From Geomonas diazotrophica (GTDB lineage Bacteria > Desulfobacterota > Desulfuromonadia > Geobacterales > Geobacteraceae), in the NCBI RefSeq assembly GCF_018919385.1, contig NZ_JAHLMF010000005.1, positions 236,269 to 300,268 of the forward strand: a stretch of DNA of 64,000 bases. The letters run 5' to 3'. Below the pieces are notes generated by a model. It searched no databases. It saw nothing but the letters and a program-made list of their open reading frames with translations, and was not told the DNA's origin. Both the position numbers and the translations under genes were made by a program. Shown here in pieces: positions 56,449 through 64,000 of this stretch. How positions within the stretch are numbered: position 1 is the stretch's first letter; the number at the start of each line of letters is the position of its first letter.

Positions 56449-56885
56449 CAACTCCCCACAGCATGAACATAAAAAAGCACCCACAGGAAACCCCGTAAGT
56501 GCCTCGTAACCTTGATCCTCGAGATAAATCCCAACCGCCCTATCACCCAACGCTCAGGACGACTACATATACCCAGATCCATCTCCTCTTTCAAGCACTT
56601 TCTTCGCCGATGTCTGCGCCGATTGGGAATGGGGGGATGAGGAATATGAGGGAACGTTTCGGATCTGCATAAGGAAGACCAGCTCACTCTGCTGAGGGCT
56701 GTTTAAGAGATGCACTAGCACAACTATGCGGACACTGGTTGCCACCTTGGGGTCTTGTAAAATTCTCTCACAGCCGTACACTTTCCACGATAAATCAAGG
56801 CAGTGGAGTTTTGGGGTTGGCTCCAGCGCCTGAGGAACTGGCAACCTATTGAGGCCACACTGACATAACCTTACCGGAGGTACGT
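56449..56885. other. Intergenic stretch without a visible feature
   Basis: This 437-bp space lies between the divergent helicase and MscS genes. Short open frames exist but none has a ribosome binding site. I see no clear promoter, hairpin or repeat. Both genes' promoters must lie here. Confidence 0.4.
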
Positions 56886-57716
56886 ATGGATAACATGGGC
56901 CAGTATCAACAGCTTGCTGTCACTTATGCCACAGAATTCGGGACCAAGATCATCGCAGTAATTATTTTCTGGTTGGTGGGGCGCTGGTTGATTGGACTGG
57001 TGGGGCGCTTGCTACAAGGAGTTTTGGAAAAGCAAAAAGTCGATGCCACTTTGATGCGCTACATCGGAAATTTCGTTGCCGTCACGTTGAACATCATCCT
57101 AGTCGTCGCCATACTTGGTTATTGTGGATTCCAGACCACCACCTTTGCTGCATTGGTGGCTGGTATAGGCATTGCCATCGGCGCTGCTTGGGGTGGGCTG
57201 CTCTCGAACCTTGCAGCAGGGGTCTTTCTCGTAGTGCTGCATCCCTTCAAGGTAGGTGACTTCGTGACAGTAGGTGGGGTGACCGGCACTGTTAAAGAGA
57301 TCGGGCTTTTCGTTACCTCAATCAACACCCCGGACAATGTCCTGACGATGGTTGGAAACGGCAAGATTTTCAGCGACAACATCCAGAACTATACTGCAAA
57401 TCCGTTCAGGAGGGTTGAATTGAAATGCCAACTGGCCGGTGGTGCCGATCACGTTGCAGCCATGAAACTACTACGGGACAAGCTTGCAACAGTTCCCAAC
57501 GTGTTATCGCAACCGCCGGTGGAGGTTGAAATTCTTGAATTCACGCTGGTTGGACCTGTGTTGGCAGTTCGTCCATTCTGTCATAACGATAACTACTGGC
57601 AGGTTTATTTCGACGGCAACCGCATCATCCGTGAGAGCCTTGCTACAGCCGGTTTCCCAGCCCCCATGCCGGCGCAAATGGTGCTGGTGAATTCAATGAA
57701 CACCCCAGCATCATAA
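56886..57716 (+). CDS. Small-conductance mechanosensitive channel, MscS family
   Basis: This is a 276-residue protein with three transmembrane helices. The pore helix TM3 and adjacent region is AALVAGIGIAIGAAWGGLLSNLAAGVFLVVLHPFKVGDFVTVGGVTGTVKEIGLF, the MscS signature. The cytoplasmic beta domain and cage carry NGKIFSDNIQNYTANPFRRVELKCQ and a C-terminal alpha/beta domain. It relieves osmotic down-shock. GGAGGTACGT precedes the ATG. It is close to E. coli MscS in size (286). Confidence 0.94.
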   Translation: MDNMGQYQQLAVTYATEFGTKIIAVIIFWLVGRWLIGLVGRLLQGVLEKQKVDATLMRYIGNFVAVTLNIILVVAILGYCGFQTTTFAALVAGIGIAIGAAWGGLLSNLAAGVFLVVLHPFKVGDFVTVGGVTGTVKEIGLFVTSINTPDNVLTMVGNGKIFSDNIQNYTANPFRRVELKCQLAGGADHVAAMKLLRDKLATVPNVLSQPPVEVEILEFTLVGPVLAVRPFCHNDNYWQVYFDGNRIIRESLATAGFPAPMPAQMVLVNSMNTPAS

Positions 57717-57959
57717 ACCGCAAGAGATCAACACCATATCTCAAAGGGACGCTGAACGATAAAAACCGCAAGGTGGCAAATAGAATGGCTGAAAGGGGCT
57801 GTTCTGGAACTGTTCCGAAAACGATCCCCTCAGGTTTAGGGGATTGCCAGAGAGACGTGATCCTCAGCCTTTCAACCAGGACGACCTCATCCGGCGAATC
57901 GTTCTTGACGTTGTTCGCCCACAGCGAGACAGGGTTCATCTCAAGTGAAGGAGGCGGCC

Positions 57960-58220
57960 GTGGACATAGAGAAAAGAACATCTGCCAGACTTGCCTTTCA
58001 CGCAAAGGCATGCATCCATTGGAATAATCAGGATGTCGAGGGGCAAGTGGAGAATGTCAGTGTTGATGGTGCCTTTGTAACTGCGGCTTTCAAGATGCGT
58101 ATAAACGACGTGGTGGCACTCACCATCAACGATACTCCCACCGTCGGCATAAATGCGAAGGTGGTTAGGTTGACGAACACGGGGATGGGATTGAAGTTTG
58201 AAAAGACGCTGCATTTTTGA
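57960..58220 (+). CDS. Short PilZ-domain protein
   Basis: This 86-residue PilZ domain starts at the GTG at 57960, which has AAGGAGG 5 nt upstream (the longer frame begins with GTG 15 bp earlier). It shows KRTSAR (RxxxR, near residue 5) and ENVSVDGAFV (NxSxxG, near 30), followed by VVALTINDTPTVGINAKVVRLTNTGMGLKFE. It may bind c-di-GMP. It has no partner gene beside it; a tRNA fragment and an integrase follow. Confidence 0.82.
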   Translation: MDIEKRTSARLAFHAKACIHWNNQDVEGQVENVSVDGAFVTAAFKMRINDVVALTINDTPTVGINAKVVRLTNTGMGLKFEKTLHF

Positions 58221-58377
58221 GAAGAGACCTGACGTTATTGATCGACGGCGACGCCGGAAAAGTTTCCATCAGGTCCTCAGGACAAAGTCGGAACAAATGC
58301 ACCAGGTCAGTTGGACCCGTCGTATTCCGATCTAGCCACGTCGCCTACTCGTCAGGAATATAGCTACAAAAACGATA

Positions 58378-58409
58378 AAAGGGCCTAGCTATTTCTAGCT
58401 AGGCCCTTG
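58378..58409 (-). terminator. Terminator of the original tRNA-Arg transcript
   Basis: Stem AAGGGCCTAGCT / AGCTAGGCCCTT with a 6-nt loop. On the minus strand it is followed by TTTATCGTTTTT and lies directly behind the tRNA 3' end. Confidence 0.85.
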
Positions 58410-58416
58410 ATTTTTT

Positions 58417-58461
58417 TGGCGTCCCCGAGACGATTCGAACGTCCGACCCCTTCCTTAGGAG
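58417..58461 (-). other. Attachment site: 45-nt 3' fragment of tRNA-Arg(CCT)
   Basis: Read on the minus strand: anticodon loop CTCCTAA, stem GGAAG, T-arm GGACG-TTCGAAT-CGTCT, acceptor CGGGGAC, discriminator G and CCA. The 5' half (acceptor GTCCCCG, D-arm) is absent from the adjacent sequence. A 3' tRNA half next to a tyrosine recombinase is the usual duplicated end of an integrated element. Since the sequence to the right is foreign, the intact tRNA should lie at the far right end of the element. Confidence 0.85.
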
Positions 58462-58641
58462 TTGGCTTTTTCTAATAAATTAGCCATTTCAGGCCGTTTC
58501 AACCCGTCTCACCAAATCGTTTTTATCGTTGAAATTCACTGAGATATGCGATATAACCTATGCAGGACGTTTCATTATGATTCAGCCTAGCGCATGGCAA
58601 AAAGTTCACTCGAAAGTTCACTCGCTGCAGGGAGCCAAACC

Positions 58642-59895
58642 ATGTTCACCGATCGGCAAATCAGGAATCTGAAGCCGGAAAACCGGATCAGGGACATACG
58701 CGAGGGGCGCGGTTTCGGCATCAGGATCAAACCCAACGGCGGCAAGATTTTCTTCTACGGCTACGACTCCCCCGTCACCGGCGCCAGACGTTTTCTCACT
58801 CTGGGAGAGTACCCGGAGTTATCGCTCGAGGCGGCTCGCATGAAACATGCGGATGTGTACCGGGTGGTCAAGTCGGGTGGGGACCCGCTGGAAGCTGCCC
58901 AACAGGAGCAAAAAGAGCTTAAGGAAGCCCCCACCCTGAAGGAACTGGGAGAAGACTACCTGAAGCGCTACGCCCAGGTAAACAAAAGGAGCTGGCATGT
59001 GGACAAGCGCATCCTCGAGAAGGAGGTGTACCCGCACTGGGGCCGGCAAAAAGCACAGGATATCACCAAGAGGCACGTAATCGCGCTCCTGGACCGGGTG
59101 GTCGACCGGGGCGCTCCACAATCGGCCAACAGCATCTTCAAGGTCCTGCGCAAGATGTTCAACTGGGCGGTCAGAAAGGACATTCTCAAGACCACCCCGT
59201 GCATAGGAATCGATATGCCTGCCCCCTTGAGGCTCAAAGACCGGGCGCTCACAGCCGAGGAAATAAGGACCGTCTGGCATGGGCTGGAGAACGGGACCAT
59301 GATCACCGCGGATGCGATCCGCGCGATCAAGCTGGTCCTGGTGACCGCGCAGCGGCCGGGTGAGATAACCGGCATGCACACCAGCGAGATCGAGAACGGA
59401 TGGTGGACGATTCCCAGTGAGCGGGCAAAGAACGGCAAGGCTCACCGGGTCCCGCTCTCACCGCTTGCTCTTGAGCTCATCGAGGAGTCTATCGAACAGA
59501 ACAAAAAGGCGCGCCAGATACCGCAGGACGAGGAGTTCTCAGGTTACATCTTCCCCTGCCCTCACCGCAACAAGGACAAGCCGATCGAGCGCCACGCCCT
59601 TAGCAAGGCACTGAAGCGGAACCAGGCCGAGGACGGTACGGTCTTCGGCGTGGCAGCATTCACCCCCCACGACCTTAGGCGCACTGCGGCCACCTTCATG
59701 GCGGAAGCCGGCGAGATGGACGAAGTGATCGACGCCGTGCTCAGCCACTCCAAGCAAGGCATCATAAGGGTCTACAACCAGTTCAAATATGACGCGCCCA
59801 AAAAGGCCGCCCTCGAGTCCTGGTCGCGCAGGCTGACCAGCATCATCACCGGCGTGAAGGGAAACGTGGTACCGCTTGTGCGGAAGGTCTCTTAA
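58642..59895 (+). CDS. P4-type tyrosine recombinase (integrase)
   Basis: This 417-residue site-specific recombinase has an N-terminal DUF4102/arm-binding domain (MFTDRQIRNLKPENRIRDIREGRGFGIRIKPNGGKIFFYGY) and a core-binding SAM-like domain (TLKELGEDYLKRYAQVNKRSW). The catalytic domain includes Arg in TAQRPGEI, HDLRRTAATFM (HxxR), His in VLSHSKQ and the nucleophile Tyr in IRVYNQF. I choose the ATG at 58642, which has GGAG upstream; the frame opens earlier at 58594 without one. It lies directly beside the tRNA-Arg fragment and so probably catalysed insertion of the element reaching right from 58462. Confidence 0.95.
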   Translation: MFTDRQIRNLKPENRIRDIREGRGFGIRIKPNGGKIFFYGYDSPVTGARRFLTLGEYPELSLEAARMKHADVYRVVKSGGDPLEAAQQEQKELKEAPTLKELGEDYLKRYAQVNKRSWHVDKRILEKEVYPHWGRQKAQDITKRHVIALLDRVVDRGAPQSANSIFKVLRKMFNWAVRKDILKTTPCIGIDMPAPLRLKDRALTAEEIRTVWHGLENGTMITADAIRAIKLVLVTAQRPGEITGMHTSEIENGWWTIPSERAKNGKAHRVPLSPLALELIEESIEQNKKARQIPQDEEFSGYIFPCPHRNKDKPIERHALSKALKRNQAEDGTVFGVAAFTPHDLRRTAATFMAEAGEMDEVIDAVLSHSKQGIIRVYNQFKYDAPKKAALESWSRRLTSIITGVKGNVVPLVRKVS

Positions 59896-59929
59896 AGCCC
59901 GGTCCAGTGCCGGCAAGTCGCCTCCTGTT

Positions 59930-59987
59930 TTGTACCACAACTCACTACTCTACATGTATAAGTGGTACAATATTTTTGTACCACAAT
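59930..59987. promoter_or_regulatory. Three TTGTACCAC motifs upstream of the two-gene unit
   Basis: TTGTACCAC at 59930-59938, its reverse complement GTGGTACAA at 59962-59970 and a third TTGTACCAC at 59977-59985, within a 58-bp stretch before the gene at 60033. They look like operator sites; the bound protein is unknown and could be the first gene product. Confidence 0.5.
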
Positions 59988-60032
59988 TGATCTATTTGTG
60001 TTAGTTTTGGGGCACAAAAGCCGGAGGCATAC

Positions 60033-60392
60033 ATGAGCAGAAAGACAAAAAGCAGCGACGACAGTGTCTATCAGATGCTGGACTCTGAGCGTGCCCGCTG
60101 CGAGGCAGTCCTGGAAAGGATAGACCGGGAACTGGCAAACCTGCCCAAGGGCTCCCTGTGCCAGCGACGGGTGGTGAGCAACGGGAAGGTATACCTCTAT
60201 CCCTGTCTCAAATACCGCGACGGCTCTGAAGTGAAGCTCCTCCACGTCAGCCGGGAGAAGGCAGAGGAGGTGCAAGCACAGGTGGAGAGGAAAAAGCGCC
60301 TGAAGCAGGCAGCGAAAGAGACCAAGGTGCGCCTCGCCACCTTGCGGACGCTGCTCGCCCGGAACCCGTATCGCCGCAAGGAGGAGAGGTAA
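60033..60392 (+). CDS. Small charged protein, possible antitoxin partner (DUF6788-like)
   Basis: This is a 119-residue basic, largely helical protein. The N-terminal third is helical (DSERARCEAVLERIDRELANL). A central beta part resembles a short family found in archaea and bacteria (GSLCQRRVVSNGKVYLYPCLKYRDGSEVKLLHV). The C-terminal half is a lysine-rich helix (REKAEEVQAQVERKKRLKQAAKETKVRLATLRTLLA). Its stop codon is directly followed by the ATG of the nucleotidyltransferase gene (no gap), so the two are coupled. Function is not known; an antitoxin or partner role is inferred from the arrangement. Confidence 0.7.
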   Translation: MSRKTKSSDDSVYQMLDSERARCEAVLERIDRELANLPKGSLCQRRVVSNGKVYLYPCLKYRDGSEVKLLHVSREKAEEVQAQVERKKRLKQAAKETKVRLATLRTLLARNPYRRKEER

Positions 60393-61091
60393 ATGGAAAT
60401 CGTCCTGGACCGGAACCCGTTCCCCCCGCAAGTGAGCGATCTCCTCAAGGAACTGTGCCGGATTGGCTTCTTTCCCCACGGGCTTCTGATCGGCTCTTGG
60501 CCGATGCTCATCTACACGCTGCACTTCACCCTGCCCTACGGCTTCGCCACCAACGACGTCGACTTCGCCGTTCACGGCGCTATGAAAATTCCGTCTGCGT
60601 CCGTTCGCGAGGAGATCCCGGAACTTCTGGAGCGCCTCGGTTACGAGCCTATTACCGACTACGACACCGGGATCGAAACCTTCGTGCAGGGGACCTTCGA
60701 AGTCGAGTTCATCGGCCACCGTCGCGGTGGAGGATCGAAACCCGCCGCGGTGGTCCACCCCTGGAAGGTATCGGCACAGCTTCTGCCCTTCATCGACCTG
60801 CTATTCATCCGCCCCTGCACGGCCAAAATCGAAGACTTCCTGATCACCATCCCCTCCCCCGAGACCTTTTTTCTGCACAAGTTGCTCGTTGCCAGGAGAC
60901 GCAGCGGCTCGGATAAGGAGTGGAAGCGGGCCAAGGACCTCCAGCAGTGCCGGGCACTCTCAGAGGTGGTCAGGGAGGAAGAAATCAGGCGCATCCTGGG
61001 CGAATACCGGATGTCGAAAGGAGTAAAAAAGGACGTTGTCGACTCCTGCGCCGACATCGGTTTTACTCCCCCGGTTTGGCCTCAACGGTAA
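60393..61091 (+). CDS. Nucleotidyltransferase-fold protein (possible toxin)
   Basis: This is a 232-residue protein. It shows the nucleotidyltransferase pattern: GSWPMLIYTLHF followed at the usual distance by the metal residues DVDF (TNDVDFAVHG), then a third acidic region near FEVEFIG. The C-terminal part is helical (FLHKLLVARRRSGSDKEWKRAKDLQQC), a segment also seen in the AbiEii/MenT-type and other NTase toxins. AGGAGGAGAGG precedes the ATG and overlaps the end of the upstream gene. Its position in an integrated element and its two-gene format suggest a toxin-antitoxin or anti-phage unit, but it is not a clear member of a named system. Confidence 0.72.
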   Translation: MEIVLDRNPFPPQVSDLLKELCRIGFFPHGLLIGSWPMLIYTLHFTLPYGFATNDVDFAVHGAMKIPSASVREEIPELLERLGYEPITDYDTGIETFVQGTFEVEFIGHRRGGGSKPAAVVHPWKVSAQLLPFIDLLFIRPCTAKIEDFLITIPSPETFFLHKLLVARRRSGSDKEWKRAKDLQQCRALSEVVREEEIRRILGEYRMSKGVKKDVVDSCADIGFTPPVWPQR

Positions 61092-61299
61092 CCTTTAATG
61101 GGGCGAAAGCTGCTGTTATGGGACCCTTCCCCGCCTTGCCGTTGTGGGGACATCGAGGGGTGCGGGCCTCGCCCCGCTGTAAAAAAAGCCTGTGCGGAGG
61201 AGGGCGATACAGCGCGAGCGTAAGCGCCACCTGCAACACGTGCTGGACCGATAAAAGCTGCCGGAACGCTGCTCGGATCCGCCTGCTTTGTTCCACGGT

Positions 61300-61425
61300 T
61301 CAGCGCTTCTTTTTGGTCTCTTTCCTGGTAAGCAGCTGGGGCACCCCGTTAATCCAATCGTAGATCTTTTGTTGGCCCTCGGCACCGTACAGCGCAATTA
61401 CCTTCTCCACATTGCGTCCGTTGTT
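61300..61425 (-). pseudogene. C-terminal protein fragment of a decayed gene
   Basis: About 41 codons read NVEKVIALYGAEGQQKIYDWINGVPQLL and on to a lysine-rich end and TGA at 61300-61302. No start codon or ribosome binding site exists in this frame, and a stop lies just upstream. It looks like a remnant, perhaps the tail of the relaxase whose core remnant lies at 62040-62945, but that link is only inferred. Confidence 0.45.
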
Positions 61426-62039
61426 CCTCCTTCTGCGCGCTCAACTCCAGTGGCCTCCAGCAATAAAGGGACCCTTGTTTTTGCCCTCTTTGGAGACCTA
61501 CTTCGTGCGACGGACAGCGTCGGACGGCGTGGTGCCACGCAAGCGCTCGGGTTTACATGGGGTTTTACCGTTTCGGGCGCCAGAGTGTCCCACGCCGTCC
61601 GGCGCGAAAATCCAGGGGATTTCGCGAGGCAGACGGCTGGTGCAGCCCGAAGGGCTGCGTGAGGTGTGAAAGGAAAATCAGCCGAGCGGAGCGAGGCCCG
61701 CCTCACCACCACCGGCACGAAGGGAAAGCACGCCGCAACTTCACCGTGAACGTCCCAGCGCTCAGGTCTTAAAGCCCGTGCCGGGAAGCTTCGGTAGAGC
61801 TTTCTCCAACTGCTGGTCCCCCACCTTTGCACTCCCCGGATCTGCAACACCTGCTCCGGAATTTTGGCCCAGATGCGCATATCAGCGAAACAACAGGCTC
61901 GAGCGTCAGAGCACTGAGCACCTCGTATCCCGGCTTGAGCACGACCCGTTCCTGTTCGCCGATGTTTTTTTGCAGATCGTGGGCCGTTTTCGGTGATGCT
62001 CCTTTGCTGAGGGTGCGTGATCTCCCGTGCCGGTGCCAT

Positions 62040-62945
62040 CGCTTTCCCACGTGTCGAACTCTTGCCGTCGATCAGTTCCACCGACCGCTCGAGATCATCG
62101 ATGGAGTTGGTGAAGACACGGGTCCCGAAACGTGCCCGGGTGACGGCGACGTTCAGCGCGTTGTAGCTCATCCGCCCGTAGCGCACTTTTCCAGCGAGCG
62201 GAGCGCCTTCCTGGCATTCACGGCAATTTCACGGTCCTCACGGTTCAGCCATTTGCCGATCTCTAGGAGCCCCGGATCACGCTGTCTGAGAATCTTGGTG
62301 AGGTGCGCGTGGCTGACGTCCTCATTTAGGCTCAGCTCCAGCACCTTGCGCAGCAGGTCCCCCGCCTGGATCCCCTGCATCTGCTCCGAGTCGCCCGAGA
62401 AATGAAGCTTCAACGTGATGCCACTTTGCCGCAGCGCCTCGGTCACATCCAGGAGATGCTCCGCCTGCCTGGCCCCGCGAAAGCCCGCCTCGTACACCCA
62501 GAGCACAACCTGCGCCTTCCGCCGTTTAGACATGAGATTCTTTTACCGGCAACTACTCCCCTGTGAGGATCTCCGTTCGCCATTTGTAGGGCAAATATGG
62601 AGGCCGGATTGGCGTTTGTGAAACTGTGGAGGTGCTGGTGGCGATGGACAACTCGCCTCGGGTCGCAGTACCTCCTCCTTGAAACGCTCGACGATTTACA
62701 GGGTTGAAGCCTTGGCGGTCCCGGGTCCCCGATGGTGAGCGCGACGCCACGGCTCCCGCTCAGTTCTAGGAGAACCTCGGCCTTCTGTCCGGCCGTCAGC
62801 CGGACGCCCTCCCTCTCCTGCCAAAGCTCCATGTACCGGACCTTCTCCGACCGTTGCCAGAGACTGCTCCCCTCCTCGATCCCGCGCAGGTAGTATTCAT
62901 CCCTAAAGAAGCATCGTCCGCGCGCCCTGTAGCCATCCCGGTGAC
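62040..62945 (-). pseudogene. Decayed MobF-type relaxase/TraI helicase
   Basis: Pieces of a DNA helicase like the C-terminal part of TraI/MobF relaxases lie in shifting frames. From 62945 down: FRDEYYLRGIEEGSSLWQR, then RYMELWQEREGVRLTAGQKAEV, then a P-loop remnant (IGDPG then, after a frame change, TAKAST followed by a stop codon). Next comes VVLWVYEAGFRGARQAEHLL, in which the Walker B Asp is replaced by Tyr, then FSGDSEQMQGIQAGDLLRKV. After another shift comes YNALNVAVTRARFGTRVFTNS (helicase motif VI). At least three frame changes and one nonsense codon make it non-functional. It shows that the element once carried conjugation genes. Confidence 0.75.
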
Positions 62946-63231
62946 ACAGACATCATTGCCATCTCTCCGGGTTCCCTACCAAAAGCACTACGGTGTCTAC
63001 ACAAAAACGCGAGGATCCATAGGCGTACAGCAACAGAGAGATGCGCATTTCAATGGTACCTCGCAAGCACTTTATTATTGTTATTAATTAACCTTGCATG
63101 CTATGCTGCGCCTGGCAAGCGCGATGTATGAGACACCGATTGATTGAAATCAGGGGGAGATGGGTCCGGAAAAGACAATGCTCAAGGATTCGATCCAATG
63201 AGAGGGGCCTGTCACTGCTTCTAATACGAAA
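62946..63231. other. Intergenic stretch without a visible gene
   Basis: A 286-bp space between the relaxase remnant and the paired inverted repeats. A 77-codon frame at 62854-63087 lacks a ribosome site and a recognisable product, and it overlaps the remnant. Confidence 0.4.
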
Positions 63232-63315
63232 GTTACCTATATAGGGAATCGGCTCCAGTTGCCAATATAGGTAACAAGTTGCTTATATAGGGAACCAGTA
63301 TCCTATATAAGCAAC
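63232..63315. repeat. Two adjacent inverted repeats sharing a GTTRCYTATAT half-site
   Basis: Pair one: GTTACCTATAT (63232-63242) / ATATAGGTAAC (63265-63275), 22 bp apart. Pair two: GTTGCTTATATAGG (63278-63291) / CCTATATAAGCAAC (63302-63315), 10 bp apart. All four arms share the TATATAGG-type core. They end 53 bp before the DUF3592 gene. Confidence 0.75.
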
Positions 63316-63368
63316 TTTTCTAACCGGTCAATAACGAGTTGGCCTAAATTCGATGAAACAAGGGATAA

Positions 63369-63857
63369 ATGCTTCTCTCAGGAATTTTAACAATTACGAT
63401 GGCCATAGCCCTTTACCTGATTGCTCAGATCCTGTTGGGAAAGGCGGCTGAGAGCTGGCCAACAACTACGGGGAAACTGGAAAAATTTCGCCCTAGGACG
63501 TGGACAGCTACATCGAAATTCCCATCGATACAGGGAACCTCCGAGCAGTGCCTCCTAGACGTGACCTACACCTACGAAGTGGGAGGAAAAGTCTACAGAA
63601 GCAGGAGGCTTAACTTCGGATTTGACAAGTCCTACTTGACTCAACAAGGGCTTTACCGAACACCAGAAGAGCTAGAAAATGACGAGCTGACGAAACGACT
63701 TAAAAGCAATAATTTTACGGTGCGATATTGGCCGCTTGTGCCATCAGTTGCTGTCCTTGTCCCAGGCATTATAAACGAGAGAAGGCACTATGCGACTGCA
63801 GCCGTTGTAATAGTCATGGGCGTCATCTTGTCGTTTGCTGTAGTTGCAGTGCAATGA
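63369..63857 (+). CDS. DUF3592-domain membrane protein
   Basis: This 162-residue protein has an N-terminal helix (about residues 4-24) and a C-terminal helix (138-160). Between them lies a DUF3592 domain with its usual phrases: SWPTTTGKLEKF, CLLDVTYTYEVGGKVYRSRRLNFGF and FTVRYWPLVPSVAVLVPGI. The domain is found in many bacterial membrane proteins of unknown role. AAGGGATAA lies in front of the ATG. It is cargo of the element; its stop codon is only about 6 bp from the putative group II intron end. Confidence 0.78.
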   Translation: MLLSGILTITMAIALYLIAQILLGKAAESWPTTTGKLEKFRPRTWTATSKFPSIQGTSEQCLLDVTYTYEVGGKVYRSRRLNFGFDKSYLTQQGLYRTPEELENDELTKRLKSNNFTVRYWPLVPSVAVLVPGIINERRHYATAAVVIVMGVILSFAVVAVQ

Positions 63858-63863
63858 TGCCCA

Positions 63864-64000
63864 ATCGGGTAGCCGGGGGTTTCAGCCCCCCGGCCCCCAC
63901 ACCACCCGGCATGCGGGTCCGCACCGGGCGGTTCGTTGAAGTTACCGGGCCGTAGCCGGGTAATGGACCTTCACCCACAGTTCTTTGACAGATACGAGAC
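63864..64000 (-). mobile_element. 3' end of a group II intron (domains V-VI), truncated by window edge
   Basis: Read on the minus strand the sequence gives GAACCGCCCGG-TGCGGACCCGCA-TGCCGGGTGGTG, the domain V hairpin typical of bacterial group II introns. A second hairpin, GGCCGGGGGGC-TGAAA-CCCCCCGGC, follows, and the typical intron end CTACCCGAT falls at about 63864. The intron-encoded reverse transcriptase would lie beyond base 64000. Boundary and class are inferred from motif memory and not measured. Confidence 0.6.

Noticed and set aside
56839..56854. Sigma-54 promoter before the MscS gene (TGGCAACCTATTGAGG)
   Set aside because: The -12 GC is replaced by GA and the spacing is off, so the match is too weak to call.
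61288..62186. Several 70-260 codon frames on both strands in the relaxase remnant
   Set aside because: No ribosome binding sites or domain matches along most of their length; only short stretches match relaxase, in shifting frames, so they are reported as one pseudogene.
62854..63087. 77-codon open frame on the plus strand
   Set aside because: It overlaps the relaxase remnant in antisense, has no ribosome site and shows no recognisable sequence.

Overview
The window is high-GC bacterial DNA that looks like a Geobacteraceae chromosome (Geobacter/Citrifermentans/Geomonas type). This rests on the block glmM-cdaR-cdaA-folP-ftsH-tilS, many two-component genes, a Na+-type TRAP transporter, PKD/HYR surface proteins and GC-rich intergenic repeats. 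The assignment comes from gene content and style only; no 16S rRNA gene is present. About 58.4 kb reads as chromosomal backbone with repeat-rich gaps. The last 5.6 kb looks like the edge of an integrated element.

Layout. 1-6.2 kb: a lytic transglycosylase cut by the window edge, a membrane hybrid-like sensor kinase and a single-domain response regulator, a lipoprotein and a GyrI-like protein. 6.3-11 kb: a MarR-controlled tripartite efflux operon (marR, tolC-like, emrA, emrB) with two paired operators. 11.2-19.5 kb, minus strand: a small membrane protein, a parvulin, then the overlapping operon pdxJ-glmM-cdaR-cdaA-folP-ftsH with tilS upstream, which combines vitamin B6, cell-wall precursor, c-di-AMP, folate and proteolysis genes. 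19.6-21.1 kb: six copies of a 135-bp tandem repeat beside a small gene flanked by inverted repeats. 21.1-26.5 kb: a TPR lipoprotein and an oligopeptide ABC importer (binding protein, two permeases).

26.7-32.7 kb, plus strand: a coupled set made of an APH-like/AAA kinase, a DUF4212 small subunit, a 1078-residue fusion of sodium:solute symporter, STAC, GAF and SpoIIE-type phosphatase, a STAS anti-sigma antagonist and an RsbW-like ATPase. This is a transporter-linked partner-switching module and is the most unusual system in the window. 32.7-37.3 kb: lgt, a DUF4124 protein, a HIT protein, a TlyA-type rRNA methyltransferase and a UbiD decarboxylase. 37.4-46.5 kb: a Cache-domain sensor kinase, a sigma-54 activator, two tandem 16-bp palindromes, a near-perfect sigma-54 promoter, the dctPQM TRAP operon and a NhaD Na+/H+ antiporter. 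46.5-58.3 kb: a DUF882 peptidase, an XRE-REC regulator, two exported surface proteins with PilZ proteins, a 43-bp tandem hairpin array, an SF1 helicase and an MscS channel.

58.4-64 kb: a 45-nt 3' fragment of tRNA-Arg(CCT) next to a P4-type integrase marks an element border, with the element running right and out of the window. Cargo includes a two-gene unit with a GSx10DxD nucleotidyltransferase (toxin-antitoxin-like) behind three TTGTACCAC motifs, a decayed MobF-type relaxase/helicase, paired inverted repeats ahead of a DUF3592 membrane protein, and the 3' end of what looks like a group II intron on the minus strand.
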